A stretch of 64,000 nucleotides of DNA from PALSA-505 sp963702235. Lineage in GTDB: Bacteria > Actinomycetota > Actinomycetes > Streptosporangiales > Streptosporangiaceae. How positions within the stretch are numbered: the first letter of the stretch is position 1; every line of letters starts with the position of its first letter. Below are positions 24,615 to 32,749 of the stretch, piece after piece. The notes beneath the pieces are model-generated. The model had not been told where the DNA came from, searched no databases, and saw nothing but the letters and a program-made list of their open reading frames with translations. The DNA lies in contig CAVPBZ010000028.1 in NCBI GenBank assembly GCA_963702235.1, positions 1 through 64,000 on the forward strand, given 5' to 3'. The translations under genes and the position numbers were made by a program.

Positions 24615-26191
24615 GGCAGCTGGGCCAGGGTGATGCGGCCGGAGCGCAGCGCGGCCAGGTGGGCCGCGAGCCAGGCATGCTGGGCTGCAGCCGGCAGCGC
24701 GGCGAACCGCCGGGCGGCGGCATAGACCGGCCCCGTCGCCCGTCCCGGTCCTGGTGCTGGCCCTGACCCGGCGGCTGACCCGTGGCCGGTGGCCGGCGCC
24801 GACGGCGGCAGCCCGGCGATACCCAGCGCCCTGGGCTGCGCGGCGAACGGCACGCCGGCGCCCTGCAGCAGGGCGGCCTGCGCCGCCTGCTGGGCCAGCG
24901 TTCCGGCCGCCGCGCCGGCGCCTGCGAACGGGTGCACGGACAGCACCCGCAGCTCGTACTCGAACGTCGTCACGGTCTCGCGGCTGGCGGTAAAGCCGGT
25001 CAACCCCGGCAGCGTGGCCAAGGCGTCAGGGGTCAGGCGGAGCACCGGCGGATGGCCGCTGATCGTCACCGGCAGGCCGGTTTCGCCCTCGCTGCTGGAG
25101 TAGCGGCCGGCCACCTGAGTAGCGCGGACCGGCGCACCGGGCAGGCCGGCCAGCTCGCTGACCACGGGGCGCAGCCCGGCCGTCACGTCCGGCAGGTAGC
25201 GGCGGAAGGCCGGGTTGACGCACACCGGTATCCCGGCGGCATGACCGCAGACCGGGGTGTAGGAGATCGGCCGGTCGTTGGCCGCGTCGTGCAGCGCGGG
25301 GATGACCATGCCGTGCGGCCCGAGCCGGGCGGTATCGGCCAGCCCGACGGCGGTCCCGGCGGCCGCCACCCCGGCCAGCGTGACCGCCGCGGCGGCCCGC
25401 CGCAGCCGCGGGCCGGCGGCCCGCTCGGGCAGGCCGGTCAGGCCGATCGCCGCGACCGCGAGGCCGGCCAGGAACAGGATCCGGGCCATCGGCAGATCGG
25501 GCAGGTAGGGGTAGAAGACGCCGGACACGGGCTGGAAGTTGCCGTTGGAGTTGGTCGGCAGGATCAGCGCCCACCCGCTGGTGTCCCGGAAGCCGGTCTG
25601 CGACGACATCATCAGCACCAGGAACCCGCCGAACGCGGCCAGCGGCGCGGCGAACCGGCTGGGGAAAAGCACGCCGGCGGCGAAGCCCGCCGCGCTGAAC
25701 GCGATCACCGCGGTCGCGCCGACCGCCACCCACCACCACGGCGGCGTGCCCGCCACCCCTTGGTGGGCGTAAAAGCCGAACATGACGCCGGTGAACAGCA
25801 GGTAGCCGCCCACCGCCCAGATCTCGGTGGCGGCCCAGGTGGCGAGCTGCGCGGCGAACCGGGACCGGGCGGTGATGCTGACCAGGTCGGCCACGCCGCG
25901 GCGGCCGTCCCGCGACCCCATCCAGGCGGCCACGCCGGCCACGAACGGCCCGAAGTCGACGATCGTGTGCCCCTGGCCCATGTTCCAGAACGTCCGTAGC
26001 ACCCACAGCGGCGGCTGGGTCGTGCTGGGCCGGTAGGAGTCGAACCAGAACAGCACGGCGATCACCGGCAGCATCCAGGGCATCGCGTTGCGGCGCAGCT
26101 CCAGCCACAGCAGCCGGGCCGCGGTCAGCGGGGCCGCGCGCGCCGCCCGGGCCGGCTGGTGCCGCACCGGGGCGTCGGTCGCGGCGGTCAT
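24611..26191 (-). CDS. ABC-2-type permease with large extracytoplasmic C-terminal domain
   Basis: A 526-residue protein. Residues about 1-310 have six or so hydrophobic segments arranged like an ABC-2 permease (LLWLELRRNAMPWMLP, then TWAATEIWAVGGYLL and others). The remaining ~210 residues are soluble, with cysteine-containing blocks TPVCGHAAGIPVCVNPAFRRYLP, a proline/glycine-rich linker, and the ending AAQHAWLAAHLAAL. The tail is probably outside the membrane and could bind a substrate or another envelope protein. ATG 26191 overlaps the ATPase stop by four bases. I know similar permeases from uncharacterised actinomycete exporters but cannot name a substrate. Confidence 0.7.
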   Translation of the reverse strand: MTAATDAPVRHQPARAARAAPLTAARLLWLELRRNAMPWMLPVIAVLFWFDSYRPSTTQPPLWVLRTFWNMGQGHTIVDFGPFVAGVAAWMGSRDGRRGVADLVSITARSRFAAQLATWAATEIWAVGGYLLFTGVMFGFYAHQGVAGTPPWWWVAVGATAVIAFSAAGFAAGVLFPSRFAAPLAAFGGFLVLMMSSQTGFRDTSGWALILPTNSNGNFQPVSGVFYPYLPDLPMARILFLAGLAVAAIGLTGLPERAAGPRLRRAAAAVTLAGVAAAGTAVGLADTARLGPHGMVIPALHDAANDRPISYTPVCGHAAGIPVCVNPAFRRYLPDVTAGLRPVVSELAGLPGAPVRATQVAGRYSSSEGETGLPVTISGHPPVLRLTPDALATLPGLTGFTASRETVTTFEYELRVLSVHPFAGAGAAAGTLAQQAAQAALLQGAGVPFAAQPRALGIAGLPPSAPATGHGSAAGSGPAPGPGRATGPVYAAARRFAALPAAAQHAWLAAHLAALRSGRITLAQLP

Positions 26192-26952
26192 GACCGGGCC
26201 GCCGTCGCGGACCGGGCCGCCGCGAGCACAGCGCTGTAGCCGCGCTCCAGCGGCGCGTCGCCCGCCGCGGCGGTGCCCTCGCCCCGGCCGATCAGCTCGG
26301 CCGGGGTGCCGTGGAAGACGACCCTGCCCTTGTCCATCAGCGCCACCTCGGTGCACGCCGCACCGACGTCCTCGACCAGGTGCGTGCTGACGATCACAGT
26401 GGCCCGCTGGCCGAGGTCGCGCAGCATGCCGCGGAACGCCACCCGCTGCTCCGGATCCAGCCCGGCGGTCGGCTCGTCCAGCAGCAGCAGCTCCGGCTCG
26501 TTCACGATCGCCTGCGCGATGCCGACCCGGCGCAGCATCCCGCCGGACAGCGTGCGCAGCCTCGCCCTGGCCCTGTCGCCGAGGCCCACCTGCTCGACGG
26601 CGGCGGCCACCGCCCGCGGCACCCGGCCCGGCGGCATGTCCTTGAGCAGCGCGAAGTACTCGACGAAGTCGGTGACCGTGAAGCTCGGGTAGTAGCCGAG
26701 GTTTTGCGGCAGGTAGCCGAGCCGGCGGCGGATCTCCCGGCGCGGGCCGTACTGGCCGGGGTCGCGGTCCAGCAGCCGCAGCTTGCCCGCGGACGGCGGG
26801 ATCACGGTGGCCAGCATCCGCAGCAGCGAGGTCTTGCCCGCCCCGTTCGGCCCCAGCAGCCCGAACACTCCCAGGCCGGCCTGCAGGCTCACCCCGGCCA
26901 CGGCCTGGGTGCGGCCGAACTTCCTGGTCACATCGCTGATGTCAACGTTCAT
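26188..26952 (-). CDS. ABC transporter ATP-binding protein
   Basis: A 254-residue ATPase of the ABC-2 exporter type. It has Walker A GPNGAGKTS, the Q-loop YLPQNLG, the signature TLSGGMLRRVGIA, Walker B LLLLDEPTAGLDP and the switch His STHLVEDV. It starts MNVDISDVTRKFGRTQAV at ATG 26952. It presumably energises the permeases encoded directly downstream. Both ends overlap neighbours by four bases (26949-26952 and 26188-26191), so the polypeptides should be made in matched amounts. Family relatives export antibiotics, peptides or lipids. Confidence 0.9.
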   Translation of the reverse strand: MNVDISDVTRKFGRTQAVAGVSLQAGLGVFGLLGPNGAGKTSLLRMLATVIPPSAGKLRLLDRDPGQYGPRREIRRRLGYLPQNLGYYPSFTVTDFVEYFALLKDMPPGRVPRAVAAAVEQVGLGDRARARLRTLSGGMLRRVGIAQAIVNEPELLLLDEPTAGLDPEQRVAFRGMLRDLGQRATVIVSTHLVEDVGAACTEVALMDKGRVVFHGTPAELIGRGEGTAAAGDAPLERGYSAVLAAARSATAARS

Positions 26953-27680
26953 GGCGTTCCCTTCGGGATCCGGGTCGCATACCAGGCCATGGCGCCGCAG
27001 CAGGCCGCGAACGCCAGGTAAGGAAAGATGAGGGCGGACTCGGTGACCGCGGCGGTCAGCGTCCCGGCGGTCGTCCGCACGGCCAGCACCGTGATCACCC
27101 AGCCCGCCAGGCCGGCCGCCACGCCGACGCTGGCCGACCGCGCCACCGTCGCGGCGGCCAGCGCCAGCGCGGAAACCGCGGTCATCGGGACGAGCCAGCC
27201 GAACGTGACCGCGGCCGCGGTCCCGGACGCGGCCGAGGCGGCCAGCCCGAGCGCCGCGTTGAGGCCGAACACGGCCAGCGCCCGCACCAGCAGCACCATC
27301 CGGTCGCTGATGGCCAGGCTCTGGGACAGCTCCCAGGCCGGGTCGATCCCCGGCCCGTACGCGTACGCGATGCCCGCCGCGGCGAGCGCGGGGGCCAGCA
27401 GCGCCACGTAGGGCGTTCCCGTCCCGAACGTGGCCAGGATGCCGGCCCCGAGCACGATCGCCGTGGCGATGATCCAGCCGAGCAGCAGTGACGGCGTGAC
27501 GACCAGCGCCCTGGCCAGGCCGGGCGAGCGCAGCAGCCGCCCGGCCAGCCGTTCGGCCCGCCCGGGCCGGCGCCGCCACACCTCCGCGGCGACCGCGACC
27601 CACACCCGGCCCAGGTCCACGTCCCGGGGTCCCGGGCCGGGTCCGGCCACGTTCCCGGTGAGCTCGCGATCGCCGGTCAT
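26949..27680 (-). CDS. Multi-pass membrane protein between ECF sigma and ABC genes (putative anti-sigma or permease)
   Basis: A 243-residue protein with a cytosolic N-terminus of about 60 residues rich in Arg (VAAEVWRRRPGRAERLAGRL), followed by about six hydrophobic segments. No HxxxCxxC anti-sigma zinc motif is present. Its place directly after the sigma-factor gene, with a 4-base overlap (27677-27680), suggests either a membrane-bound anti-sigma factor or a further exporter subunit. The same arrangement joins it to the ATPase downstream. Function is inferred from context only. Confidence 0.6.
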   Translation of the reverse strand: MTGDRELTGNVAGPGPGPRDVDLGRVWVAVAAEVWRRRPGRAERLAGRLLRSPGLARALVVTPSLLLGWIIATAIVLGAGILATFGTGTPYVALLAPALAAAGIAYAYGPGIDPAWELSQSLAISDRMVLLVRALAVFGLNAALGLAASAASGTAAAVTFGWLVPMTAVSALALAAATVARSASVGVAAGLAGWVITVLAVRTTAGTLTAAVTESALIFPYLAFAACCGAMAWYATRIPKGTP

Positions 27681-28234
27681 CGGCCGCCTCCTTCGCGCAT
27701 CGGCTCATCCCGCCGCAGCGCCGCCCGCATCAGCTGGCGGGCCCGGTAGGCCCGGCTTTTCACCGTGCCTTCCGGCACGCCCATGAGCACGGCTACCTCG
27801 GCCACCGGCCTGTCCTCCTCGTACATCAGCCGCCAGGCCTCCCGGGCCGGGCTGCCCGCCGGCCCCAGGGCGCCGACGGCGCCGGCCAGCTCCGCCCGGG
27901 CCACGCCGGCTTCGGCCGGATCCCCGGCCAGCGGCGCGTCGCCCGCCGCGAGCAGCGGCAGCAGCTGCGCGGCCGGCCCGCGGCGGCGCAGCCACAGCGC
28001 GGCCTGCCGCCGGGCGATTCCCCACACCCAGCCGCCCGCCGAGCCCCGCGGCCGGTAGGCGGCCGCGCCGCGCCAGACGGCGAGGAACGTCTCCTGCAGC
28101 ACGTCCTCGACCTCGGCCGCTGGCAGGACGCGGCGCAGCCGGGCCGCCAGCCACGGCGCGTGCCGGGTGAACAGCTCCCGCAGCGCGGTGTCGTCTCCAC
28201 CGGCCACGGCCGCGATCAGCTCGTCGTCGTCCAT
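27677..28234 (-). CDS. ECF-family RNA polymerase sigma factor
   Basis: A 185-residue extracytoplasmic-function sigma factor. Region 2 includes LRELFTRHAPWLAARLRR, then VEDVLQETFLAVWRGAAAY, and WVWGIARRQAALWLRRR. Region 4 has AWRLMYEEDRPVAEVAVLMGVPEGTVKSRAYRARQLMRAAL, the -35-binding helix-turn-helix. ATG 28234 was chosen; a GTG upstream would add a short non-conserved leader. It heads a five-gene operon encoding an ABC exporter, so it probably controls its own operon in response to an envelope stress or a compound that the exporter removes (inference). Confidence 0.88.
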   Translation of the reverse strand: MDDDELIAAVAGGDDTALRELFTRHAPWLAARLRRVLPAAEVEDVLQETFLAVWRGAAAYRPRGSAGGWVWGIARRQAALWLRRRGPAAQLLPLLAAGDAPLAGDPAEAGVARAELAGAVGALGPAGSPAREAWRLMYEEDRPVAEVAVLMGVPEGTVKSRAYRARQLMRAALRRDEPMREGGGR

Positions 28235-28311
28235 CGCTTGTCTATTGCGTGCGGGCGGCACCAGGTTCACCGAAGCGACACGTTTCTTTCTGCGTACCTC
28301 GTAGTTGATGG

Positions 28312-29043
28312 TCAGGGCGCGGCGTTTGCGCGCAAGCGCGCCGGCGGTGGCTGCACGGCGGCCGCGGGGCGCGCCTTCCAGCGTTGCTCGTACTGGCGCG
28401 CATCCGGCGGGCGGCCCGGCAGCGCCTCGGCTTCGGAGCAGCGCAGCCCGGCCAGGGCGATCGCGAGCAGGCGGTCCCGGACGCCGGTGTCTCCCGGTTC
28501 CGGCCAGCCCGGGCCGGGCCAGCCGAACAGCTCGATCAGCCAGGCAATGTCCAGACCCGTGACATCGGGACGCAGGCCGCCCTCCTGTCGCGCCCGGGTC
28601 ACGAGCTCGTCGAGCAGCTGGCGCCCGCGCCTGCTGATCTCCCACATCTGCGGGGTGCTGTCAACCGTGCCCGCGAGCATCCCCAGCGCGCCGGAACCGA
28701 ACCCGACGCAGGCGCGGACGTAACCGGCCAGGCCGTCCCAGGCGTCGTCGGCGGCCAGGCCGGTCTCCGCGGCCTCGATGGCCTGTTCCATCGCCAGCGT
28801 GCACAGGCGCCGCAGCATCTCGGCCTTGCTGCCGTAGCGGCGGTAGAGGCTGCCCATGCCCACCCCGGCGCGTTCGGCGACGGCCGACACCGGGGCATCC
28901 GCGCCGCGGGTGGCGAACACCTCGCGGGCGGCGTCGAGCACGCGGCGGTCGTTGCGCGCCGCTTCGGCCTGGCGGCCGCGGCGAGGCCGGCCACGCGCCG
29001 CCTCGGCCTGGCGACCGCCGGGGTGCCGGAGGGAATCGGTCAT
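28312..29043 (-). CDS. TetR-family transcriptional regulator
   Basis: A 243-residue repressor. After a basic leader containing two copies of RRGRQAEAAR-like sequence comes the TetR helix-turn-helix: VLDAAREVFATRGADAPVSAVAERAGVGMGSLYRRYGSKAEML (residues about 34-77). The C-terminal ligand domain has a Trp/Pro-rich stretch (FGWPGPGWPEPG). It is divergent from the quinone-oxidoreductase gene. The 122-base spacer holds two symmetric sites built from CGGAG/CTCCG half-sites (29063-29079 and 29087-29123), the likely operators for self-regulation and control of the neighbour. The inducer is probably a redox-active or aromatic compound (inference). Confidence 0.88.
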   Translation of the reverse strand: MTDSLRHPGGRQAEAARGRPRRGRQAEAARNDRRVLDAAREVFATRGADAPVSAVAERAGVGMGSLYRRYGSKAEMLRRLCTLAMEQAIEAAETGLAADDAWDGLAGYVRACVGFGSGALGMLAGTVDSTPQMWEISRRGRQLLDELVTRARQEGGLRPDVTGLDIAWLIELFGWPGPGWPEPGDTGVRDRLLAIALAGLRCSEAEALPGRPPDARQYEQRWKARPAAAVQPPPARLRANAAP

Positions 29044-29062
29044 CCTGGCAGCCTAACGCTAA

Positions 29063-29079
29063 CGGAGCGGATTACTCCG
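29063..29079. promoter_or_regulatory. Probable TetR operator, CGGAG-n7-CTCCG
   Basis: CGGAG and CTCCG flank seven bases. The site starts 19 bases before the tetR start codon and overlaps a GATAAGAT sequence that could be a -10 element for the divergent gene. It shares half-sites with the larger palindrome at 29087-29123. Confidence 0.5.
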
Positions 29080-29086
29080 ATAAGAT

Positions 29087-29123
29087 GGCTCCTAGTCGGA
29101 GCGTTTCGCTCCGACTAGGAGCC
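29087..29123. promoter_or_regulatory. 17-bp perfect inverted repeat, probable main operator of the tetR-qor pair
   Basis: Seventeen bases starting GGCTCCTAGTCGG pair perfectly with the seventeen after a TTT centre, ending GACTAGGAGCC. Its core, TCGGAGCG-TTT-CGCTCCGA, repeats the half-site of the neighbouring site. It lies 43 bases before the oxidoreductase start. If transcribed it would also form a very stable hairpin in the leader. Confidence 0.6.
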
Positions 29124-29165
29124 GTGACGCCGGGAACGGCTGAGCGGGGATGCGGGAGGTGGCAG

Positions 29166-30128
29166 GTGCGGGCAGTCGTGCTGCGGGAGTTCGGGCCCCC
29201 GGAAAGGCTGGCCGTCGAGGACGTGCCTGACCCGGTCGCCTCCGAGGGCCAGGCGCTGATCGACGTGGAGTTCGCGAGCATCACGTTCGTCGAGACCCAG
29301 CTGCGGGCCAGGCCGCCGGTGCCGGCCATGGCACCGCGGCTGCCGGCGATCCTCGGCAACGGGGTCGGCGGCGTGGTGAGCGCGGTCGGCGCGGGCGCGG
29401 ACGCGGCGCTGGCCGGCCGGCGGGTGGTCACGACCACCGGCGGCTCGGGCGGCTACGCCGACCGGGTCGCGGTCGAGGCCGCGGTCCTGATCCCCGTGCC
29501 GGAGAAGGTCGGCCTCGATGAGGCCGTCGCGCTGCTCGCCGACGGGCGGACGGCCATCGCGCTGATCCGGGCCGCGAACGTGCAGCCGGGCCAGACCGTT
29601 CTGGTCGAGGCTGCGGCCGGCGGGGTCGGCAGCCTGCTCGTGCAGCTCGCTCGCGGCGCGGGTGCCCGCGTTGTCGCGGCGGCGGGCGGACCGCGAAAGG
29701 TATCGCTGGCGACCAGGCTGGGAGCCGACGTGGCCGTGGACTACACCGAGCCGGGCTGGGCCGACCGTGTCCGGCGCGACACCGGCGGCGTCGATGTCGT
29801 CTTCGACGGGGTGGGCGGTGAGATAGGCAACGCCGCGTTCGAGCTTGTTGACCGTGGCGGCCGGTTCTGTGCGTTCGGAATGGCTAGCGGTGCCTTCGCG
29901 CGGATCGCCGGCGATGCGGCGGCCAGCCGGGGCATCAGCGTGGTCCGCGGCGCCCCGGTGACCCCGGAGCAGATGCGCGACCTCAGCGAGGCGGCACTCG
30001 GCCAGACAGCCGTGGGCAGGCTGCGGCCGGTGATCGGCCAGACGTTCCCGCTGGAGCGGGCCGCGGACGCGCACGCCGCCATCGAGTCCCGGGCCACCGT
30101 CGGCAAGACCCTGCTCGTGGCGCGGTAA
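29166..30128 (+). CDS. Zinc-independent MDR oxidoreductase (NADPH:quinone reductase-like)
   Basis: A 320-residue medium-chain dehydrogenase/reductase of the quinone-oxidoreductase type. It begins VRAVVLREFGPPERLAVEDVPDP, has GNGVGGVVSAVGAG and the NADP-binding VLVEAAAGGVGSLLVQLARGAGARVV, then DVVFDGVGGEIGNAA. The zinc-ligand cysteines of alcohol dehydrogenases are absent. GTG 29166 has GGGAGG upstream. It is divergent from a TetR gene, with palindromic operators between, so it is probably induced by a quinone or electrophile that the TetR protein senses (inference). Confidence 0.88.
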   Translation: MRAVVLREFGPPERLAVEDVPDPVASEGQALIDVEFASITFVETQLRARPPVPAMAPRLPAILGNGVGGVVSAVGAGADAALAGRRVVTTTGGSGGYADRVAVEAAVLIPVPEKVGLDEAVALLADGRTAIALIRAANVQPGQTVLVEAAAGGVGSLLVQLARGAGARVVAAAGGPRKVSLATRLGADVAVDYTEPGWADRVRRDTGGVDVVFDGVGGEIGNAAFELVDRGGRFCAFGMASGAFARIAGDAAASRGISVVRGAPVTPEQMRDLSEAALGQTAVGRLRPVIGQTFPLERAADAHAAIESRATVGKTLLVAR

Positions 30129-30153
30129 CCAGCGGCGGCTATGTTGGCCCGGC

Positions 30154-30612
30154 ATGAGCACTAGCACGCCGCCCGCCGCGGCTTTGCGCCCTATCGTCGG
30201 ATTTGATGGTTCCCCGCCCGCCAGCCGGGCGCTGGATGCCGCGATCCGCCTGATGGAGGGCCGGCCGGGCCAGATCACCGTGGTGTATGTGGCCCATCTG
30301 CCCAGCACGGACATGCTGTCGGCCGACGCCATCGCCGAGATGGAAGAGACGTTCGACGAAGTCGAACAAGAGCTTCGCGGCATGGTGACCGAGCGGCTGC
30401 GGGACCGCCAGGAGGGCTGGGGGTTCGAGCGGCGCCAGGGCATGATCGTGGGCCAGCTGATCGCGGCGGCCGAGGACATCCAGGCCGGTCACCCCGGCGC
30501 TGCGGTCATCATCGTGGTCGGGAGTTCGTCCCAGGCCATGCACCGCGTGATCGGCTCGGTCCCGGTCAGCCTGGCCCGTCACTCGCCCGTACCCCTCGTG
30601 GTGGTGCCTTAG
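30154..30612 (+). CDS. Universal stress protein family protein
   Basis: A 152-residue single-domain UspA-like protein. It starts the fold with PIVGFDGSPPASRALDAA (Asp for ATP contact), continues ITVVYVAH, and ends with the nucleotide loop VVGSSSQAMHRVIGSVPVSLARHSPVPLVVVP, close to the G-2x-G-9x-G(S/T) pattern but with Ser at the second Gly. ATP binding is therefore uncertain. It lies 25 bases downstream of the oxidoreductase gene on the same strand and may be cotranscribed. Confidence 0.85.
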   Translation: MSTSTPPAAALRPIVGFDGSPPASRALDAAIRLMEGRPGQITVVYVAHLPSTDMLSADAIAEMEETFDEVEQELRGMVTERLRDRQEGWGFERRQGMIVGQLIAAAEDIQAGHPGAAVIIVVGSSSQAMHRVIGSVPVSLARHSPVPLVVVP

Positions 30613-30671
30613 CAGGGTAGTGCCTTAGCAGGGAAGCGCTCGCGACCTGGCGAACCGCGGCACGGCACCGG

Positions 30672-32054
30672 CTAGGTCGGGTCGTTTTCCATCGCCCGGG
30701 TCAGGTGGATGCGCTTGGCGGACGGCGGCAGCGGGCGATTCACCATGCGGACCGGCTCGAGCGGCGCCTGGGCGTAATTGAACGCACCGCTGAAGTCATA
30801 CGCCGCGGCGTCGTTGACCCCGAGCGGCGTCAGCCCGCCGAAAGTGTGCTCGGTGTAGGCGAGAATCCCCGCGAACGTGGTCGCGGTCCTATCGGTGTAA
30901 CCCGGCCTCGCGTAGGGACTGACGATGACCACCGGCACCCTGGGGCCTGCCTGCGTCCCGTCAGGCTCGACCGGAGGGGGCACCTGGTCGTAGAAGCAGC
31001 CGCAGTCATCCCAGGTGATGAAGACGGCGGTCGAGGTCCAGTCGGGGCTCTTCTCCACCGCCCCGACGAGCTGCCCGATCCAGTTGTCACAGGCGGTCAT
31101 GCTCATCTGGTTGTGACAGCTGTTCCGGTAGTCGGGACCACCGGGCGTCACCACGGAGAAGCTGGGCAGCGTTCCGGCGGCGGCGTCCGTGATGAACTGC
31201 GCATCGGGGACCAGGTTCGCCTTCTGCCCTGTGTCCAGGCACTCGGCGAACGTGGGGCAGATCGACCAGATATAGCCGTTCTGGCTGCTATTCGCGCCGT
31301 ACAGCTTCCAGCTGAGCCCCGCTTTGTCCAGGCGATCCATGATCGTCGGGACGTTGCTCACCGGCGTCTTCTTGAAGGCCCCGCCGAAGGGCAGGCCTAG
31401 CTTCGGGTCGGGCACGCAGCTGGGCACCAGCCGTGACCGGCCTCTCGGCCCGATCCAGGGGGTCACCTTGTTGCTGTCGCAGCCCCAGCCAGGCCCTGGC
31501 GTGACGCCCTTCACCCGCTGCGGGTTGTCACCGGTGAAGTGATCAGTGGACGCCGCCACCATCGCCATGTGCCCTCCCCACGAGGGAGAGTCCGCGAACG
31601 AGAACGTCTCATCGCTGATGGCGAAATTCTGCGCCAGCGTGGTGATGTTGGGGATATGGGCGGGCTGGTACCCGCTGATGCACTGGTAGCCGGTGGCGGC
31701 GTTGCAGCTGCCGTCCGGGATGTTCTGCCAGCCATCCATCTTCCCGCCGTCGATCGCGGCGGCCTGGGCGGCGACTGAGTGGAGTACGTCCGGCACCGTG
31801 TCAGGGTCAACCGACGGCGTGACCACGGTGCCGTCCGACAAAGTTACCTGCGGCGGCATCCCGCCGTCCGGACAGCGGCCGGGGTGGGCGTCGCACCAGA
31901 ATCCGAGCACGCTGTCGAAGGAGTGATTCTCCACGTAGATCACGACGACATGGTCGATCGGGGTCGTCTGCGCCCGCGTGACCGCGGGTGCGGCTACGCC
32001 TCCGGCGCACGCCAGGGCGCCTAACGTCAGCAGCACCGGGAGCTTTTTGCTCAT
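30672..32054 (-). CDS. Secreted phosphoesterase (phospholipase C/acid phosphatase family)
   Basis: A 460-residue exported protein of the phosphoesterase family that includes phospholipase C and AcpA. The signal peptide is MSKKLPVLLTLGALACAGGVAAPAVTRA. The metal-binding start IDHVVVIYVENHSFDSVLGFW holds the ENHSFD motif. Later come FADSPSWGGHM, WDDCGCFYDQVPPP and RVPVVIVSPYAR, all typical. Six or more cysteines suggest disulfides outside the cell. ATG 32054 was chosen for the signal peptide; AAAGAGA lies upstream. Substrate could be phospholipid or a phosphomonoester, useful in phosphate scavenging. Confidence 0.88.
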   Translation of the reverse strand: MSKKLPVLLTLGALACAGGVAAPAVTRAQTTPIDHVVVIYVENHSFDSVLGFWCDAHPGRCPDGGMPPQVTLSDGTVVTPSVDPDTVPDVLHSVAAQAAAIDGGKMDGWQNIPDGSCNAATGYQCISGYQPAHIPNITTLAQNFAISDETFSFADSPSWGGHMAMVAASTDHFTGDNPQRVKGVTPGPGWGCDSNKVTPWIGPRGRSRLVPSCVPDPKLGLPFGGAFKKTPVSNVPTIMDRLDKAGLSWKLYGANSSQNGYIWSICPTFAECLDTGQKANLVPDAQFITDAAAGTLPSFSVVTPGGPDYRNSCHNQMSMTACDNWIGQLVGAVEKSPDWTSTAVFITWDDCGCFYDQVPPPVEPDGTQAGPRVPVVIVSPYARPGYTDRTATTFAGILAYTEHTFGGLTPLGVNDAAAYDFSGAFNYAQAPLEPVRMVNRPLPPSAKRIHLTRAMENDPT

Positions 32055-32245
32055 CGCGGATCTCTTTCTGCTCGCGGATGACCGCACGGCTCCCTTGCCG
32101 GCAGGCGATGAAGTCGCCTGTAAGGACAACGCGCTGCACGCGTCGCACGTTACAGGTCCCCGGGCCGCTGACGTCTTGCCCGGCGCCGGCCCCGCGGGCT
32201 GACCGTAATCTGGTGCACCGGACAGCCTGGGACGGGAGGGCGCGG

Positions 32246-32749
32246 ATGAGGCCGCGGGTCGGGGTATCGAGCTGCCTGCTCGGCGAGCAGGTCCGGTTCG
32301 ACGGCGGGCACCGGCGGCACGCGTTCCTCACCGACGTGCCGGGCCCGCACGTGGACTGGGTGCCGTTCTGCCCGGAGATGGCGATCGGCCTGGGCACCCC
32401 GCGGGAGACGCTCCGGCTGACGGCCGGCGATCACCTGATCAACAAGAGCAAGACCGCCGACCACACCGCGGCAATGGCCGCCCTCCCGCTGCCGGCCGGC
32501 ATCGACGGTTACGTGTTCAAGGCCAAGTCGCCGAGCTGCGGGATCCACAGCATCCCGCGCTACGGCGAGCACGACCAGCCGGCCGGCCGCAGCGGGCGCG
32601 GGGTGTATGCCGGCCGGCTGCTGGCGGCCTTTCCGCTGCTGCCGGTCGTGGACGAGGAACAGCTTGCCGACCCGGCGCTGCGAGCGGCGTTCACCGAGCA
32701 GATCTTCGCCCGCGCCCGGCTACGCGACACGCCTCAGCTTCTCGTTTAA
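32246..32749 (+). CDS. DUF523 family protein, C-terminus altered by IS insertion
   Basis: A 167-residue protein of DUF523. It has VGVSSCLLGEQVRFDGGHRR near the N-terminus, then VPFCPEMAIGLGTPRE and FKAKSPSCGIHSI; the cysteines are family-conserved. Function is unknown. ATG 32246 has GGGAGGG upstream. The insertion sequence starting at 32738 replaces the last codons: the present end is TPQLLV, whereas joining the two insertion flanks gives TPQPMCG and a stop. Only a few terminal residues are changed, so the protein is probably still functional. Confidence 0.85.
   Translation: MRPRVGVSSCLLGEQVRFDGGHRRHAFLTDVPGPHVDWVPFCPEMAIGLGTPRETLRLTAGDHLINKSKTADHTAAMAALPLPAGIDGYVFKAKSPSCGIHSIPRYGEHDQPAGRSGRGVYAGRLLAAFPLLPVVDEEQLADPALRAAFTEQIFARARLRDTPQLLV
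32733..32737 (+). repeat. Left target-site duplication of the IS (CTCAG)
   Basis: CTCAG at 32733-32737 directly precedes the left terminal repeat and is repeated at 34329-34333 after the right end. This is the mark of a 5-bp staggered target cut. Confidence 0.75.
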
